A DNA stretch of 64,000 nucleotides, taken from assembly GCA_018268035.1 (NCBI GenBank), contig JAFDXI010000048.1, positions 1 through 64,000 of the forward strand. The letters are read 5' to 3'. This document shows, piece after piece, positions 1 through 9,091 of the stretch. The notes under the pieces are model-generated. The model saw only the letters and a list, made by a program, of their open reading frames with translations. It made no database searches and was not told where the DNA came from. Each line of letters starts with the position of its first letter. Within the stretch, counting starts at the first letter, position 1. This stretch comes from Bacteroidota bacterium. Its GTDB lineage: Bacteria > Bacteroidota > Bacteroidia > Chitinophagales > Chitinophagaceae. Both the position numbers and the translations under genes were made by a program.

Positions 1-72
1 CTAAGAAAAAGGTGGAGGTTTTGACGGCAAATTATAAGATTTAAAGCTGTTTTAAAACATCATTAAATTTTT

Positions 73-116
73 AAAAAATGGACATTTGGAAATGAAAAAA
101 TGGACATTTGGAAATG
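73..116. repeat. 22-bp perfect tandem duplication upstream of the PQQ dehydrogenase gene
   Basis: Two identical 22-bp units (73-94 and 95-116, each beginning AAAAAATGGACATTTGG) lie head to tail just before the first gene. Each unit contains an ATG. The duplication creates an apparent N-terminal extension of the downstream frame from position 86, but the signal peptide starts only at 152, so the repeat is more likely leader DNA than coding sequence. Confidence 0.8.
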
Positions 117-151
117 GCGTTTATACATTTAAAATCAAAAAAATCAACCAC

Positions 152-1576
152 ATGAAAAAACAATGTACACTTTTATTCGCCCTTCTGTTGAGTACTTTTC
201 TGGTACATGCTCAGAAATTCAGGCTTGCCCGGTTTTCGGTTGGATATTCTAATCCCGTAGGTATTGAAAACTGTGGCGATTCCCGATTGTTTATAGTAGA
301 ACAAGAGGGTAAAATATTTATTTGTGATTCAGCAGGGATAAGGAACCCGGCACCTTTTTTAGATATTACCGATAGGGTCTTATTTGATGAAGACCGCGGT
401 TTGTTAGGGCTTGCTTTTGATCCTAAATTTTCAAAAAACAGTTTTTTTTATGTTTTCTATATTAAAAAAGACGGGAATTCCCAGGTCTCAAGGTTTAAAG
501 TAAAATCAGATAGCCCTAATGTTGCAGCCAGGGGTTCTGAAAAATTAATACTTACTATCAAACAACCTTTCGCAAAAGATAAAGGAGGTTGCATCCGTTT
601 TGGCCCTGATGGTTTTTTATATATTGCTTCAGGTGATGGTGGTGGTAATGGTGACCCGAAGAACAATGCACAGAAACCAAACAGTATTTTAGGAAAGATG
701 TTGCGTATAGATGTACATAGTGGCAGCAGGCCTTACAGACTTCCTTCTGATAACCCATTTATTGATTCGCCAAATTATCGAAATGAAATATGGTCATTGG
801 GTTTGCATAATCCCAGGCGCTTTAGCTTCGATGCATTGAATGGTCAAATGTATATTGGTGATGAAGGCAAAAAAGATTGGGAAGAAATAGATGTAGAGTT
901 AGCTGGATCAGGTGGTCATAATTATGGATGGCGTTGTTATGAAGGAAAGCAACCTTATGATACTAGCGGGTGCATGCCAAAGAATAATTATGTAGCACCA
1001 CGCTATGTCTATGCACACAACGATTCTGTTGGAGGAGACTGCTCTGTCATTGGCGGTTTCGTTTACAGGGGCAGTAAATTTCCGCATTTGTATGGCAAAT
1101 ATGTTTTTACTGATTATTGCAGTGGTTTATTCAGGTTATTATACAAACAAGGTGGTGAGTCAAAAGCAAGGATAGTGTATGACGGTGATAATAATGCATA
1201 TACTTCTTTTGGTGAAGACATGAACCATGAACTCTATGTTTGTAATGCAGCAAAAGGTTTTATTTACCAGGTAAAATATGGTACTGCGCAAAGTGAAAAC
1301 TTTAGCGATATAAAATCTGTTGAAGGATATAGAATGAGTTTTTCGCCAAACCCTTCTAATGGTAGAATCAACATAAATTATAATTCAGTAAAATCAGAAA
1401 GGATATCTATTCATGTTACAGGTATAATGGGTAACCTCATGTACTCAAATACAAGAACAGTTAATGCTGGCTCCAATACCTGGGTCGAAAGCATGCAATT
1501 GCCATCTGGGAATTATATTTTAAGTATTACTACTGATTCAGGAAAAGTTATTTCACAAAGCCTGAGAATTGAATAG
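152..1576 (+). CDS. Secreted PQQ-dependent sugar dehydrogenase (GSDH family) with T9SS sorting domain
   Basis: A 474-residue protein predicted to oxidise sugars with pyrroloquinoline quinone in the periplasm or outside the cell. The frame is open from 86, but the ATG at 152 begins a clear signal peptide (MKKQ, then a hydrophobic run ending VHAQ), so 152 is chosen. Soluble-GDH/sorbosone-dehydrogenase beta-propeller motifs follow: GLLGLAFDP (about residues 83-91), GPDGFLYIASGDGG (about 151-164), LGKMLRIDV (about 180-188) and LHNPRRFSFD. The last 80 or so residues (from SFSPNPSNGR) match a type A T9SS C-terminal domain, so the enzyme is probably exported by T9SS and surface-attached or released. 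The substrate cannot be read from sequence; the family also includes enzymes not shown to use glucose. A terminator-like hairpin follows the gene. Confidence 0.88.
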   Translation: MKKQCTLLFALLLSTFLVHAQKFRLARFSVGYSNPVGIENCGDSRLFIVEQEGKIFICDSAGIRNPAPFLDITDRVLFDEDRGLLGLAFDPKFSKNSFFYVFYIKKDGNSQVSRFKVKSDSPNVAARGSEKLILTIKQPFAKDKGGCIRFGPDGFLYIASGDGGGNGDPKNNAQKPNSILGKMLRIDVHSGSRPYRLPSDNPFIDSPNYRNEIWSLGLHNPRRFSFDALNGQMYIGDEGKKDWEEIDVELAGSGGHNYGWRCYEGKQPYDTSGCMPKNNYVAPRYVYAHNDSVGGDCSVIGGFVYRGSKFPHLYGKYVFTDYCSGLFRLLYKQGGESKARIVYDGDNNAYTSFGEDMNHELYVCNAAKGFIYQVKYGTAQSENFSDIKSVEGYRMSFSPNPSNGRININYNSVKSERISIHVTGIMGNLMYSNTRTVNAGSNTWVESMQLPSGNYILSITTDSGKVISQSLRIE

Positions 1577-1620
1577 ATGAGAAAATGAAAATATAATGGT
1601 TTAAAGGTGCCAGATTGGAA

Positions 1621-1659
1621 AAGGGCTGACTCGATTAAAAAAACGAGTGGCCCTTTTTT
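1621..1659 (+). terminator. Rho-independent terminator after the PQQ dehydrogenase
   Basis: A G+C-rich hairpin (GGGCTGACTCG paired imperfectly with CGAGTGGCCC around an A-rich loop) is followed at once by six T residues, 45 bases after the stop codon. Confidence 0.8.
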
Positions 1660-1755
1660 AATGAGATATTATTTTCTATATGAAAGTTGATACATTGTTT
1701 TTAATATTCTGCTACACTCTTTTACCTTTTTTGAATTCAATGTTGTTTATCCATT

Positions 1756-1763
1756 TATTTTTG
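1756..1763 (+). promoter_or_regulatory. Candidate -7 element (TAnnTTTG) for the TPR gene
   Basis: TATTTTTG matches the Bacteroidota -7 consensus and ends 4 nt before the ATG at 1768. A TTTG is present at 1730-1733, but the 22-nt spacing is longer than usual. If used, the transcript would have almost no leader. Confidence 0.45.
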
Positions 1764-1767
1764 ATGC

Positions 1768-2079
1768 ATGGACCGCATTGAAAAAATTCATGAACTTTTG
1801 CAAAAGATGCCTGGTGATAATTTTTTGCGACATGCTTTAGCGCTGGAATATATTAAGATTGGTAAAGATGATGAAGCAAAGGTTTTGTTTGAAGCTATTT
1901 TAAACGACACACCAGGTTATACCGGTTCATATTACCATCTTGGAAAATTATTGGAAAGAATGGGTGAAACACAAAATGCAATTGCCTGTTATGAAAAGGG
2001 GATGGAGGAATCAAAAAAGGCTAATGAACAACATACTTATAATGAACTGCAGGCGGCTTATGAGGATTTAGTGTATTGA
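1768..2079 (+). CDS. Small tetratricopeptide-repeat protein
   Basis: A 103-residue protein with no signal peptide, built from two to three TPR-like helical hairpins. Examples are DNFLRHALALEYIKIGKDDEA and GSYYHLGKLLERMGETQNAIACYEKGM, each with the alternating small/large residues of a TPR. TPR modules are protein-interaction scaffolds; no partner is encoded beside it, so its role cannot be assigned. It stands alone, with its own TAnnTTTG element 4 nt upstream and hairpins after the stop codon. Confidence 0.8.
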   Translation: MDRIEKIHELLQKMPGDNFLRHALALEYIKIGKDDEAKVLFEAILNDTPGYTGSYYHLGKLLERMGETQNAIACYEKGMEESKKANEQHTYNELQAAYEDLVY

Positions 2080-2103
2080 AAGCTGTTTCATATATGCACA
2101 AAA

Positions 2104-2124
2104 AGCATCGCTGAAAACGATGCT
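2104..2124 (+). terminator. Hairpin downstream of the TPR gene
   Basis: AGCATCG and CGATGCT form a perfect 7-bp stem around a 7-nt loop, followed by a second short hairpin (ATTCTTT/AAAGAAT). There is no T-run directly after the stem, so termination is only suggested. Confidence 0.4.
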
Positions 2125-2356
2125 GTCATTCTTTGAAAGAATATATTAGCAATTACTTGGTAACATTACATATCCATCTTTGATACTGAAGAATGATTTC
2201 AATGCTTTTACAATATTTTTCATATCCTCAAATTTTAATGTGAAACAATATGTATATAGGATAGTTGATGTAGAAAAAGATTTAATGAGGGGATACTAAA
2301 TTCATGTTAAACGAGGATATAACAATTGTAATAAAAAAGGTTGTATTTGTTAAGAG

Positions 2357-3043
2357 CTACATCTCTTTTAGCACCCTTAGAATTTCTGCTGCTGCCAGCC
2401 TGTTACCTGTATCGTTGAGATGTATGCCATCAATTGTAAGTAAGCCTTTGCTTGCATTTATTTTATTGTGTGCATTTGCATAGAGCATAAAAAATGCACG
2501 CAAATCACATAAGGGAAGTTTTAATACTTCTGCAATATTTCTAATGATTGAGCAATATGCATTAATATTTTCATCAAGTGGATTTTCATTGTTTCTTTTT
2601 TCACCAATAGCTGCAGGTGTCACCAGCATGATACGGTAATGATGTTTCAACAATTCATTAACCACTGTACGATACAGGGTTTCAAATTTTATTAAGCTGT
2701 TACCATCATCATACAAACCGGCCTGCCACACATCATTTACACCTATCCACAATACCACAATGTCAGGGTCTTTACTAATAACATCATTATGCATCCGTTC
2801 ATAAAGGTCAACAATTGTATTGCCGCTGATGCCTGCCCCTGTCAATTCGAAATATTCAATGTTTTGATGCTGCAGCATCTGTTTCATCACAGAAATATAG
2901 CCTGCAGGTTGTAAACCAATCTCTGTAAGTGAGTCTCCAAAAAATAAAACCTTTTTTGTCTTTGTTTTTTTATTGATTAAAACAGAAATAAACAATACGA
3001 TTGCAGTTAATAGAAATATCCATATCAATCCTTTGGTGACCAC
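2357..3043 (-). CDS. Membrane-anchored SGNH/GDSL hydrolase
   Basis: A 228-residue esterase/lipase-type protein. One N-terminal hydrophobic segment (about residues 5-24) suggests a membrane anchor or uncleaved signal. The SGNH blocks appear in order: GDSLTEIG (nucleophile Ser), GISGNT (Gly block), GVNDVW (Asn block) and, near the C-terminus, DGIHLN with the Asp/His pair. The substrate is unknown; relatives act on acyl or acetyl esters. It starts with GTG 9 nt after the cyanophycinase stop codon and is probably co-transcribed with that gene. Confidence 0.85.
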   Translation of the reverse strand: MVTKGLIWIFLLTAIVLFISVLINKKTKTKKVLFFGDSLTEIGLQPAGYISVMKQMLQHQNIEYFELTGAGISGNTIVDLYERMHNDVISKDPDIVVLWIGVNDVWQAGLYDDGNSLIKFETLYRTVVNELLKHHYRIMLVTPAAIGEKRNNENPLDENINAYCSIIRNIAEVLKLPLCDLRAFFMLYANAHNKINASKGLLTIDGIHLNDTGNRLAAAEILRVLKEM

Positions 3044-3052
3044 TGATTGTGA

Positions 3053-3940
3053 TTATGCGATATCAGTCATAAATGGTGTAGTCTCTTTGCCCATTTTCTC
3101 AACAAACTTTCTTTCATCCAGTAAATAGCCATTACCTCTTGCACAAAAGTGTACGTGCAGGTTTTCAATGCTTATGGGGTTGCCTTCAGGTATATCTGCG
3201 ATATTGGTATGCATGACATCGTGCCCGTCAATGATAATGATGAGACCGCTACCGATAGCTTCCATTTTGTTTCCGCCTGTTATGATCATACCTGTATCTT
3301 CTCCGAGTCCAATACCTATGCATTGCGGGTTGCCTGCTACTGCCTGAGCGAGCCGGACAAAACGGCCACGTTTTTCAAAATGTGAATCAATGATAACATC
3401 ATCAATCAAACTTAATCCTGTTGTTATTTTCACTTCACCTTTTAAATGCGCCCTGAATGCATTGCCTTCATAAATCATGGTGCTGCTCATGGCCATGGCG
3501 CCGGCAGAAGTACCGGCTATAACAATATTGTCATTCCAATACCTCTCACGCAATGTTTTATGAAAAGATGTGCCGCCAAGCGTAGCTGTCAGTCGCATCT
3601 GGTTGCCACCGCTAAACATAATGCAGTCGCAATTTTTCAGTCGTTGCAGGTAGTCAGGTTGTTGTAAATCTTCGCGATTGCGAATATGCATCAGGTCAAC
3701 ATTCACACATCCAATTTTTCCAAAAGCATCCAGATAATTTTCTCCTACCTGGAATGGAATAGTTGAAGCAGTTGTTATTACTTCAATCCTTTTTTTCACA
3801 CCCCCTGCTTCATCAACAATACGGCGAAGGATACCAAGTTCAAAAAAATTCAGGTTCTTAAGGAGATCATCTTTATTTACTTCTGTTCCTTTGTCTTCTG
3901 CACCGCCGATTGCAATTAGTTTTCCTGTTGGTATTTGCAT
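3053..3940 (-). CDS. cphB: Cyanophycinase (peptidase family S51)
   Basis: A 295-residue cytoplasmic-type protein without a signal peptide. Hallmarks of the S51 family are IGGAEDKG near the N-terminus, FSGGNQ (residues 109-114), and GTSAGAMAM with the expected nucleophile Ser145. DSHFEKRGRFVRL and GIGLGEDTG follow in the usual order. Known members cleave cyanophycin (multi-L-arginyl-poly-L-aspartate) to beta-Asp-Arg dipeptides. No cyanophycin synthetase or isoaspartyl dipeptidase is in this window, so the protein may degrade scavenged polymer or act on another beta-aspartyl peptide. A possible TAAATTTG -7 element lies at 3963-3970. The SGNH hydrolase gene follows directly. Confidence 0.88.
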   Translation of the reverse strand: MQIPTGKLIAIGGAEDKGTEVNKDDLLKNLNFFELGILRRIVDEAGGVKKRIEVITTASTIPFQVGENYLDAFGKIGCVNVDLMHIRNREDLQQPDYLQRLKNCDCIMFSGGNQMRLTATLGGTSFHKTLRERYWNDNIVIAGTSAGAMAMSSTMIYEGNAFRAHLKGEVKITTGLSLIDDVIIDSHFEKRGRFVRLAQAVAGNPQCIGIGLGEDTGMIITGGNKMEAIGSGLIIIIDGHDVMHTNIADIPEGNPISIENLHVHFCARGNGYLLDERKFVEKMGKETTPFMTDIA

Positions 3941-4070
3941 TTTTGTAAATAAACTGGTTAAGCAAATTTATAACATTCATTTTTTTTTGGTTTATTTAAA
4001 ACCGTTAACTCTGAATTGCGTGTATAAATTGAGGATAATGAAAATATATTCTAATCAATTATAAATAATA

Positions 4071-4100
4071 AAAAACCCTGCTGATGCAAGGTTTTTTATT
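4071..4100 (-). terminator. Terminator after the metzincin protease gene
   Basis: Read on the minus strand, AACCTTGC and GCAGGGTT form an imperfect stem around a 4-nt loop, followed by a T-run (TTTTTTATT), 12 bases beyond the protease stop codon. The plus strand also ends in T-rich sequence, so it could work in both directions. Confidence 0.65.
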
Positions 4101-4111
4101 AAAGATTTTTT

Positions 4112-6382
4112 TTAATTAACCATTACCATTGCAGACTGTGAGTCATTATCTGTTTTAATTTTTAAGAAATAATTTCCTTTGGCAAAACCCTGTACACCAA
4201 TTTTCTCTGTCTGCCCTTCTGTAACTGAAGGCAATGCTTTTGAAAACATTGTTTTACCATTTGCGTCAGTGAGCGTAACTGCTACATTGCTGGATGCAGT
4301 TTTGAATACAACTGTAAAGAAATCTTTAGCAGGGTTTGGGGTAACAATATAGTTGAATATTTTTTTGGCTGAAGCATTATCAGCTACTGTTGCCGATGAT
4401 GCTGCTAATGCAGAAGATGAGATTGTGAAATCAGTATCTGAAATATCAAAGAAAATATTACCTACTGCAAATACAGCAATTCTTGCTTTTGTAGTGTTTA
4501 CATTGGGCACTGTTATTTGCTCACTGCCATCATTTGGTGTAGATGCTTTTAATACTTTGAAAGTTTTACCGCCATTTACTGAATACATGATTTTTACTTT
4601 ACTGCAATTCACAGGGGCTGCAGTTGTATTAGCAACATCCCAGGTAATTGTCTGAGTTGTACCGCCTACCCATGTTGTAGCTGTATTGGGAGAAGTTACA
4701 ACAAATGGTCCCGCTGTATTGACAACAGTTATTTTCATATCATCACTTTTGTTGTTGCCTCCACCTGTATGGTTATCACGAACGGTAAACCTGAAATTCA
4801 AATCCCTGCTTACAGCAGAAAGTGATTCCCATTTATTTGATAGAGCGCCTCTTAAAATTGTAGTATCAGATGGGAACATCCTGAACTTATTGCTGCTATA
4901 GTTGTATGTCCTGAATTCAGGGCCTTTTGTAGTTGTTGTTTTTGGATATGTATTGGCTCCGCTTTCAAAAGGATCTATTTGTTCCCAAATGTATGTTGGA
5001 TGATCACCGTTATCGGCATCACCACCTGAACCACGTAAAATAAATGGAGTAGAGATAGGAATAATTCTGTCTTTACCTGCGTTTGCAGAGGGGGCATGGT
5101 TGCCGGTAATAGTGCTTACTGCACAAACATTGCCTCCGCCACCAGGTTTGATGTAAGTGCTGATCTGTGCTATACTTGCTGTGCCAAAAAGATCATCACT
5201 ATGGCTCTGAACATCTGTGTTGCCGGTAATGCCTGCATAACCCATAATTGTTGAACCACTGCCTGGTTCTATTTGAGCGTTGGTTTGTTCATTTGAAAAA
5301 GTGAAAGTATGGTTTGCTCCATATTGATGGCCCATTTCGTGTGACCAGTAATCAATCACAAAATAATCTGTCAACAAAGGTTTTGAATATGTGCTCATGC
5401 CACTACCTTTTGAACCGGTTTTGCAAACGCAACCAATACAGCCTGCGTTACCGTTATCACTACCTTTTGCTAACACATGGCCAATATCATAATTGTCATT
5501 ACCAATGTTGTTATCACAGGTTTGCTGGCATTTTGAATTCAAATTATTTAATGTAAAAGGATCTGTTGCGGGGTTTAAAAAAATGATGGCATCCTCATTG
5601 TCCACCAGATTCATGTGAATGCCGAGATCTGTTTCATACACCTGGTTGGCCCTCGCAAGGTCAACAGCCAAAGCAGCTAAAACTGTATTGATACTATCCT
5701 GATGTGTTATTTCTGTTCCTGTCATAAATGATAAAGACCATTCACCGGTAGTGCAAAGTGCAAGGCGGTATGTGCGTAAAGTGCCATCATCAATATTTCC
5801 AACAGGGGCAGTTTTATTTGCAGCTAATTTTTGTGAAGCGATAATCCCCGCTGTTTCGCATTGTAGTTTGTTAGGGCTTTTATCGTTTTTGTTTCTTGCA
5901 AAAACAGCATATAGTTTGGAGGTATGATTAACAGGGTTGAGATACATTGTGTTTTCGTCAACACTTCTTATGCTGGCAAAAAAACCAAGTTTGTTATAAC
6001 TGCAGGTGATAGATTTTGTATCATCGTCAACACCCACACCAGTATAAGTATGGATAGTATTATATCTTGCCTGCAATCCCGGTTCCATTACTGTTGTTTC
6101 TTTAATAGAAAACCTTTCAACATTACCGTTGGCAACAGGCACTGAAATAATTATGGAATTATTATTTTTTGCCAGTGATGTTTGAGTTAATGCACTTGCA
6201 AGATCATTTTCATTTAATGAGAATAATTTGAATGATGCTGGTTCAAAACCATCTTTAAAAAAGCTGCTGCCATTATTCATTTTTAAAGCATCGTTTTGAT
6301 TAACGGCATGCCAATAGCTTTTTTGTGAAAAAGCAGATAGCGAAAATGACACCAGGCACAGGAAGAGTAATTTAGTTTTCAT
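4112..6382 (-). CDS. Secreted reprolysin-like zinc metallopeptidase with T9SS sorting domain
   Basis: A 756-residue secreted protease. It starts with a signal peptide (MKTKLLFLC to SAFSQ). The catalytic centre HEMGHQYGANH supplies zinc ligands His348, His352 and His358 and general base Glu349, which is the metzincin HExxHxxGxxH pattern. GSTIMGYAG downstream fits the Met-turn. Beyond the protease domain lies a PKD/Ig-like stretch, then a region around TWVGGTTQTITWDVANT. The C-terminal about 80 residues (NYIVTPNPAKDFFTV to the end) form a type A T9SS sorting domain. The enzyme is probably surface-bound or released and may feed peptides to the cell. It is a single-gene unit flanked by its own terminator. 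Confidence 0.9.
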   Translation of the reverse strand: MKTKLLFLCLVSFSLSAFSQKSYWHAVNQNDALKMNNGSSFFKDGFEPASFKLFSLNENDLASALTQTSLAKNNNSIIISVPVANGNVERFSIKETTVMEPGLQARYNTIHTYTGVGVDDDTKSITCSYNKLGFFASIRSVDENTMYLNPVNHTSKLYAVFARNKNDKSPNKLQCETAGIIASQKLAANKTAPVGNIDDGTLRTYRLALCTTGEWSLSFMTGTEITHQDSINTVLAALAVDLARANQVYETDLGIHMNLVDNEDAIIFLNPATDPFTLNNLNSKCQQTCDNNIGNDNYDIGHVLAKGSDNGNAGCIGCVCKTGSKGSGMSTYSKPLLTDYFVIDYWSHEMGHQYGANHTFTFSNEQTNAQIEPGSGSTIMGYAGITGNTDVQSHSDDLFGTASIAQISTYIKPGGGGNVCAVSTITGNHAPSANAGKDRIIPISTPFILRGSGGDADNGDHPTYIWEQIDPFESGANTYPKTTTTKGPEFRTYNYSSNKFRMFPSDTTILRGALSNKWESLSAVSRDLNFRFTVRDNHTGGGNNKSDDMKITVVNTAGPFVVTSPNTATTWVGGTTQTITWDVANTTAAPVNCSKVKIMYSVNGGKTFKVLKASTPNDGSEQITVPNVNTTKARIAVFAVGNIFFDISDTDFTISSSALAASSATVADNASAKKIFNYIVTPNPAKDFFTVVFKTASSNVAVTLTDANGKTMFSKALPSVTEGQTEKIGVQGFAKGNYFLKIKTDNDSQSAMVMVN

Positions 6383-6612
6383 GATGTTTGTTTATTGAAT
6401 AAAATGTTTGTTGGAAAAAGCAAATAGTTGGTATTTGTTTGGCTGCCAAGATAGAGCATAAGTATTTTAAACAAATATTTTATTTGTGTACGCCGGGAAA
6501 AATAAAGGCAACGTCAGGATAAATATCTGTCAAGTTTGTTGGGAAGGAGATATAAAACTGGTGTGGCAATAAAAATGATAAATTTAGTCATAGTTATAAA
6601 AAAAATGTCATC

Positions 6613-6645
6613 ACTCAATGCTTCGAGCCGAGCGGAGCATTGAGT
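6613..6645 (-). terminator. Inverted repeat, possible terminator after the acylphosphatase
   Basis: ACTCAATGCT and AGCATTGAGT form a perfect 10-bp stem around a 13-nt loop. On the minus strand a T-run (TTTTTTTT) follows about 9 nt after the stem, which is downstream of the acylphosphatase gene. The palindrome may also be a copy of a dispersed repeat; only one copy was seen here. Confidence 0.5.
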
Positions 6646-6678
6646 TAGCTTTTCTTTTGGAAGCTCCATAAAATTTTA

Positions 6679-6957
6679 TTAATGGTCAATAATAAAACCC
6701 TGTAACAATTGGTTGGAGACTGTGTTTTTCACAATTACATCTTTCACTAAAGATTTAGGTGAACCCTTCCAGCACCATTGAATGAATTGGTCTAATGATT
6801 CATCAATTGCCTGTGCCATTATTTCTACATCACCATTATCAATATTTCTAACCCATCCTGAAATATGTAATTCGTCAGCTTTTTGTTTGGTATATTTTCT
6901 AAAAAAAACACCTTGAACAATTCCTTTGATAGTGATATGTTTTGTACTTATTTCCAT
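6679..6957 (-). CDS. acyP: Acylphosphatase
   Basis: A 92-residue cytoplasmic enzyme that hydrolyses the carboxyl-phosphate bond of acyl phosphates. The signature GIVQGVFFRKYT holds the phosphate-binding loop and catalytic Arg, and HISGWVRN carries the conserved Asn. The frame is open further upstream, but the ATG at 6957 (MEISTKHITIKG) gives normal family length and is preferred. It lies 44 nt downstream of the AIM24-family gene on the same strand and may be co-transcribed with it. Confidence 0.87.
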   Translation of the reverse strand: MEISTKHITIKGIVQGVFFRKYTKQKADELHISGWVRNIDNGDVEIMAQAIDESLDQFIQWCWKGSPKSLVKDVIVKNTVSNQLLQGFIIDH

Positions 6958-7001
6958 GCCTCGCTGTATCAAAATTATTGAACAGCTACAATTAATTTTT
7001 A

Positions 7002-7796
7002 TTAATATCCATCACCATCCAGCAGGTTGCCAAGTTTACCAAGTATGCTGCCTTCTTCCTTTCGGTTATATGTTGCAAAAGAAAGTATGCGTGATGCTAG
7101 TCTGCTGATGGGTAAAGATTGTATCCACACTTTGCCAGGACCTCTGAGTGTCGCAAAAAATAATCCTTCACCTCCAAATATTGAATTTTTGATGCCACCG
7201 ATAAATTCAATATTATAATCAACAGTACCGGTGAAGCCAACAATACATCCTGTATCTATTTTCAATAGCTCGCCTGGCATCAGATCTTTTTCCTGTACAA
7301 AACCACCGGCATGTAAAAAAGCCATTCCATCGCCTTCCAGTTTTTCCATGATAAAACCTTCACCACCAAAGAGGCCTGTTCCTAATTTGCGTTGAAATTC
7401 TATGCCTATACTTACACCTTTGGCTGCACACAGGAATGCATCTTTTTGCGCAATGATTTTTCCACCTAAATTTAAAAGATTGAGTGCAACAACTTTGCCT
7501 GTATAGGGTGCAGCAAAGCTTACATGTTTTTTAGTAGATGCAGTATTAGTAAATGCAGTCATAAATAAATTTTCACCTACCAGCATGCGTTTTCCCGCAC
7601 TGAATAATTTGCCCATCAGGCTGGTGTTTTGTTGCTGGCTGCCATCGCCAAAAATGGTTTGCTTAGAAATACCGTCATCCATCATCATAAAAGCGCCCGG
7701 CTCTGCTACTGCTGTCTCACCCGGGTCAAGTTCTACTTCTACATACTGCAATTCTTCACCGAAAATTTTATAATCAATTTCATGGTTGCTTATCAT
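7002..7796 (-). CDS. AIM24/TIGR00266 family protein
   Basis: A 264-residue, all-beta, Gly-rich protein of the family named for yeast Aim24 and bacterial TIGR00266. Typical features are VELDPGETAVAEPGAFMMMDDGI near the start, the central GLFGGEGFIMEKLEGDG, and the related repeat NSIFGGEGLFFATLRGPG. The molecular role of bacterial members is not established. The start at 7796 (MISNHEIDYK) is preferred over the longer frame from 7829 because a TACATTCG promoter-like element lies between the two and the family homology begins here. The acylphosphatase gene follows. Confidence 0.8.
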   Translation of the reverse strand: MISNHEIDYKIFGEELQYVEVELDPGETAVAEPGAFMMMDDGISKQTIFGDGSQQQNTSLMGKLFSAGKRMLVGENLFMTAFTNTASTKKHVSFAAPYTGKVVALNLLNLGGKIIAQKDAFLCAAKGVSIGIEFQRKLGTGLFGGEGFIMEKLEGDGMAFLHAGGFVQEKDLMPGELLKIDTGCIVGFTGTVDYNIEFIGGIKNSIFGGEGLFFATLRGPGKVWIQSLPISRLASRILSFATYNRKEEGSILGKLGNLLDGDGY

Positions 7797-7929
7797 GGTT
7801 GTATATTTTTGACGAATGTATAAAATCATGAATTTTTTCTTTTAATAAATTATGTGATTGGTAAAATGAAAAAAACAGTGCATTGCCGCAGTTATGAAAA
7901 CATAGCAATTGCCATAAAAATTCTTCCAC

Positions 7930-7937
7930 TATTTTTG
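7930..7937 (+). promoter_or_regulatory. prfB promoter, -7 element adjacent to the start codon
   Basis: TATTTTTG matches TAnnTTTG. An ATTG at 7908-7911, 18 nt upstream, suits a -33 element. The element is followed by CGGCTT and then the prfB ATG at 7944. Transcription would start at or within a few bases of the ATG. Confidence 0.6.
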
Positions 7938-7943
7938 CGGCTT

Positions 7944-9036
7944 ATGACACAGGAAAAACTTAATGATTTGCGGTCCCGCTTATCCGGGATAAGGAGGTTT
8001 CTTTGACGTTGAGAACCGAATACAAAAAATAGAAAATGACCGACTGCTTTCTTTATCGCCTGGATTTTGGAATGATAATGAAAGAGCAACCGGCATCATG
8101 AAAGAAATCAAGACAAATGAATATTGGCTGAAACTGTACAAGCAATCTGAAACTGCAGTTGAAGATTTTGCAGTGTTGTTTGATTTCTGGAAAGAAGGCG
8201 ATGCTACTGAAGAAGAAGCATCAGAAGCATATAACCATTCATTAAAAGTGTTGGACGATGCTGAATTTAAAAGCACTTTGAATCAACCTGAAGATGAATT
8301 ACCGGCAGTATTACAAATCAATCCGGGTGCTGGTGGAACAGAGAGCCAGGACTGGGCTGAAATGTTGTTGCGTATGTACAGGATGTATGGTGATAAACAA
8401 GGATGGAAAGTGAGTGAGCTTGACTACCAGGAAGGTGATGGCGCAGGTATTAAAACAGCGACACTTCAGTTTGATGGCACTTTTGCTTATGGATTTTTAA
8501 AGGCAGAAAGTGGTGTACATCGGTTGGTGCGTATTTCGCCATTTGATAGTAATGCAAGAAGGCATACGAGTTTTGCAAGTGTGTTTGTTTATCCATTGAT
8601 TGATGATACAATTGAAATTAATGTGAACCCTGCAGATCTTGAATGGGAGTTTTATCGTAGCGGTGGTAAAGGTGGTCAAAATGTAAATAAGGTGGAAACG
8701 GCTGTGCGTTTAAAACATGGCCCTTCAGGAATTATTGTTGAATGTCAGCAAAGCAGGACACAGGGAGAAAACCGTGAACTGGCATTGAAGATGTTAAAAA
8801 GCCGGTTGTATGAAGAAGAGTTGCGGAAAAGAGAAGAAGCAAAAAATGCAACAAATGCAGGTAAGAAAAAAATTGAATGGGGCAGCCAAATAAGAAGCTA
8901 TGTTTTTCATCCGTATAAAATGATAAAAGACCACCGCACAGATTATGAAGTGGGGAATGTGCAGCCTGTGATGGATGGTGAGTTGGATGGTTTTATAAAA
9001 GCTTACCTGATGAGTGAAAAAGAAACACAGCAGTAA
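7944..9036 (+). CDS. prfB: Peptide chain release factor 2, made by programmed +1 frameshift
   Basis: RF2 recognises UGA and UAA and triggers peptide release. The first frame (7944-8003, starting [10 protein letters not shown]) ends at an in-frame TGA at 8004-8006 within AGGAGG TTT CTT TGA C, the canonical prfB site: an internal Shine-Dalgarno AGGAGG, slippery CTT, UGA and a following C. A +1 shift continues in the frame starting GAC at 8005 and yields about 363 residues, the normal RF2 length. The body carries the SPF recognition tripeptide (about residues 198-200) and the catalytic GGQ (about 243-245, in [13 protein letters not shown]). The long downstream frame alone (from 8098) would lack the N-terminal domain. 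The gene stands alone and ends at a bidirectional terminator shared with dodecin. Confidence 0.95.
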
Positions 9037-9091
9037 AAATCTGGTTAATAAGAAATCAGGATAATCAGGTTCAATAATTTCTTTAATTTTT

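Noticed and set aside
8098-9036. Release factor gene starting at 8098
   Set aside because: This is only the downstream frame of prfB; the N-terminal part lies in the other frame before the frameshift site.
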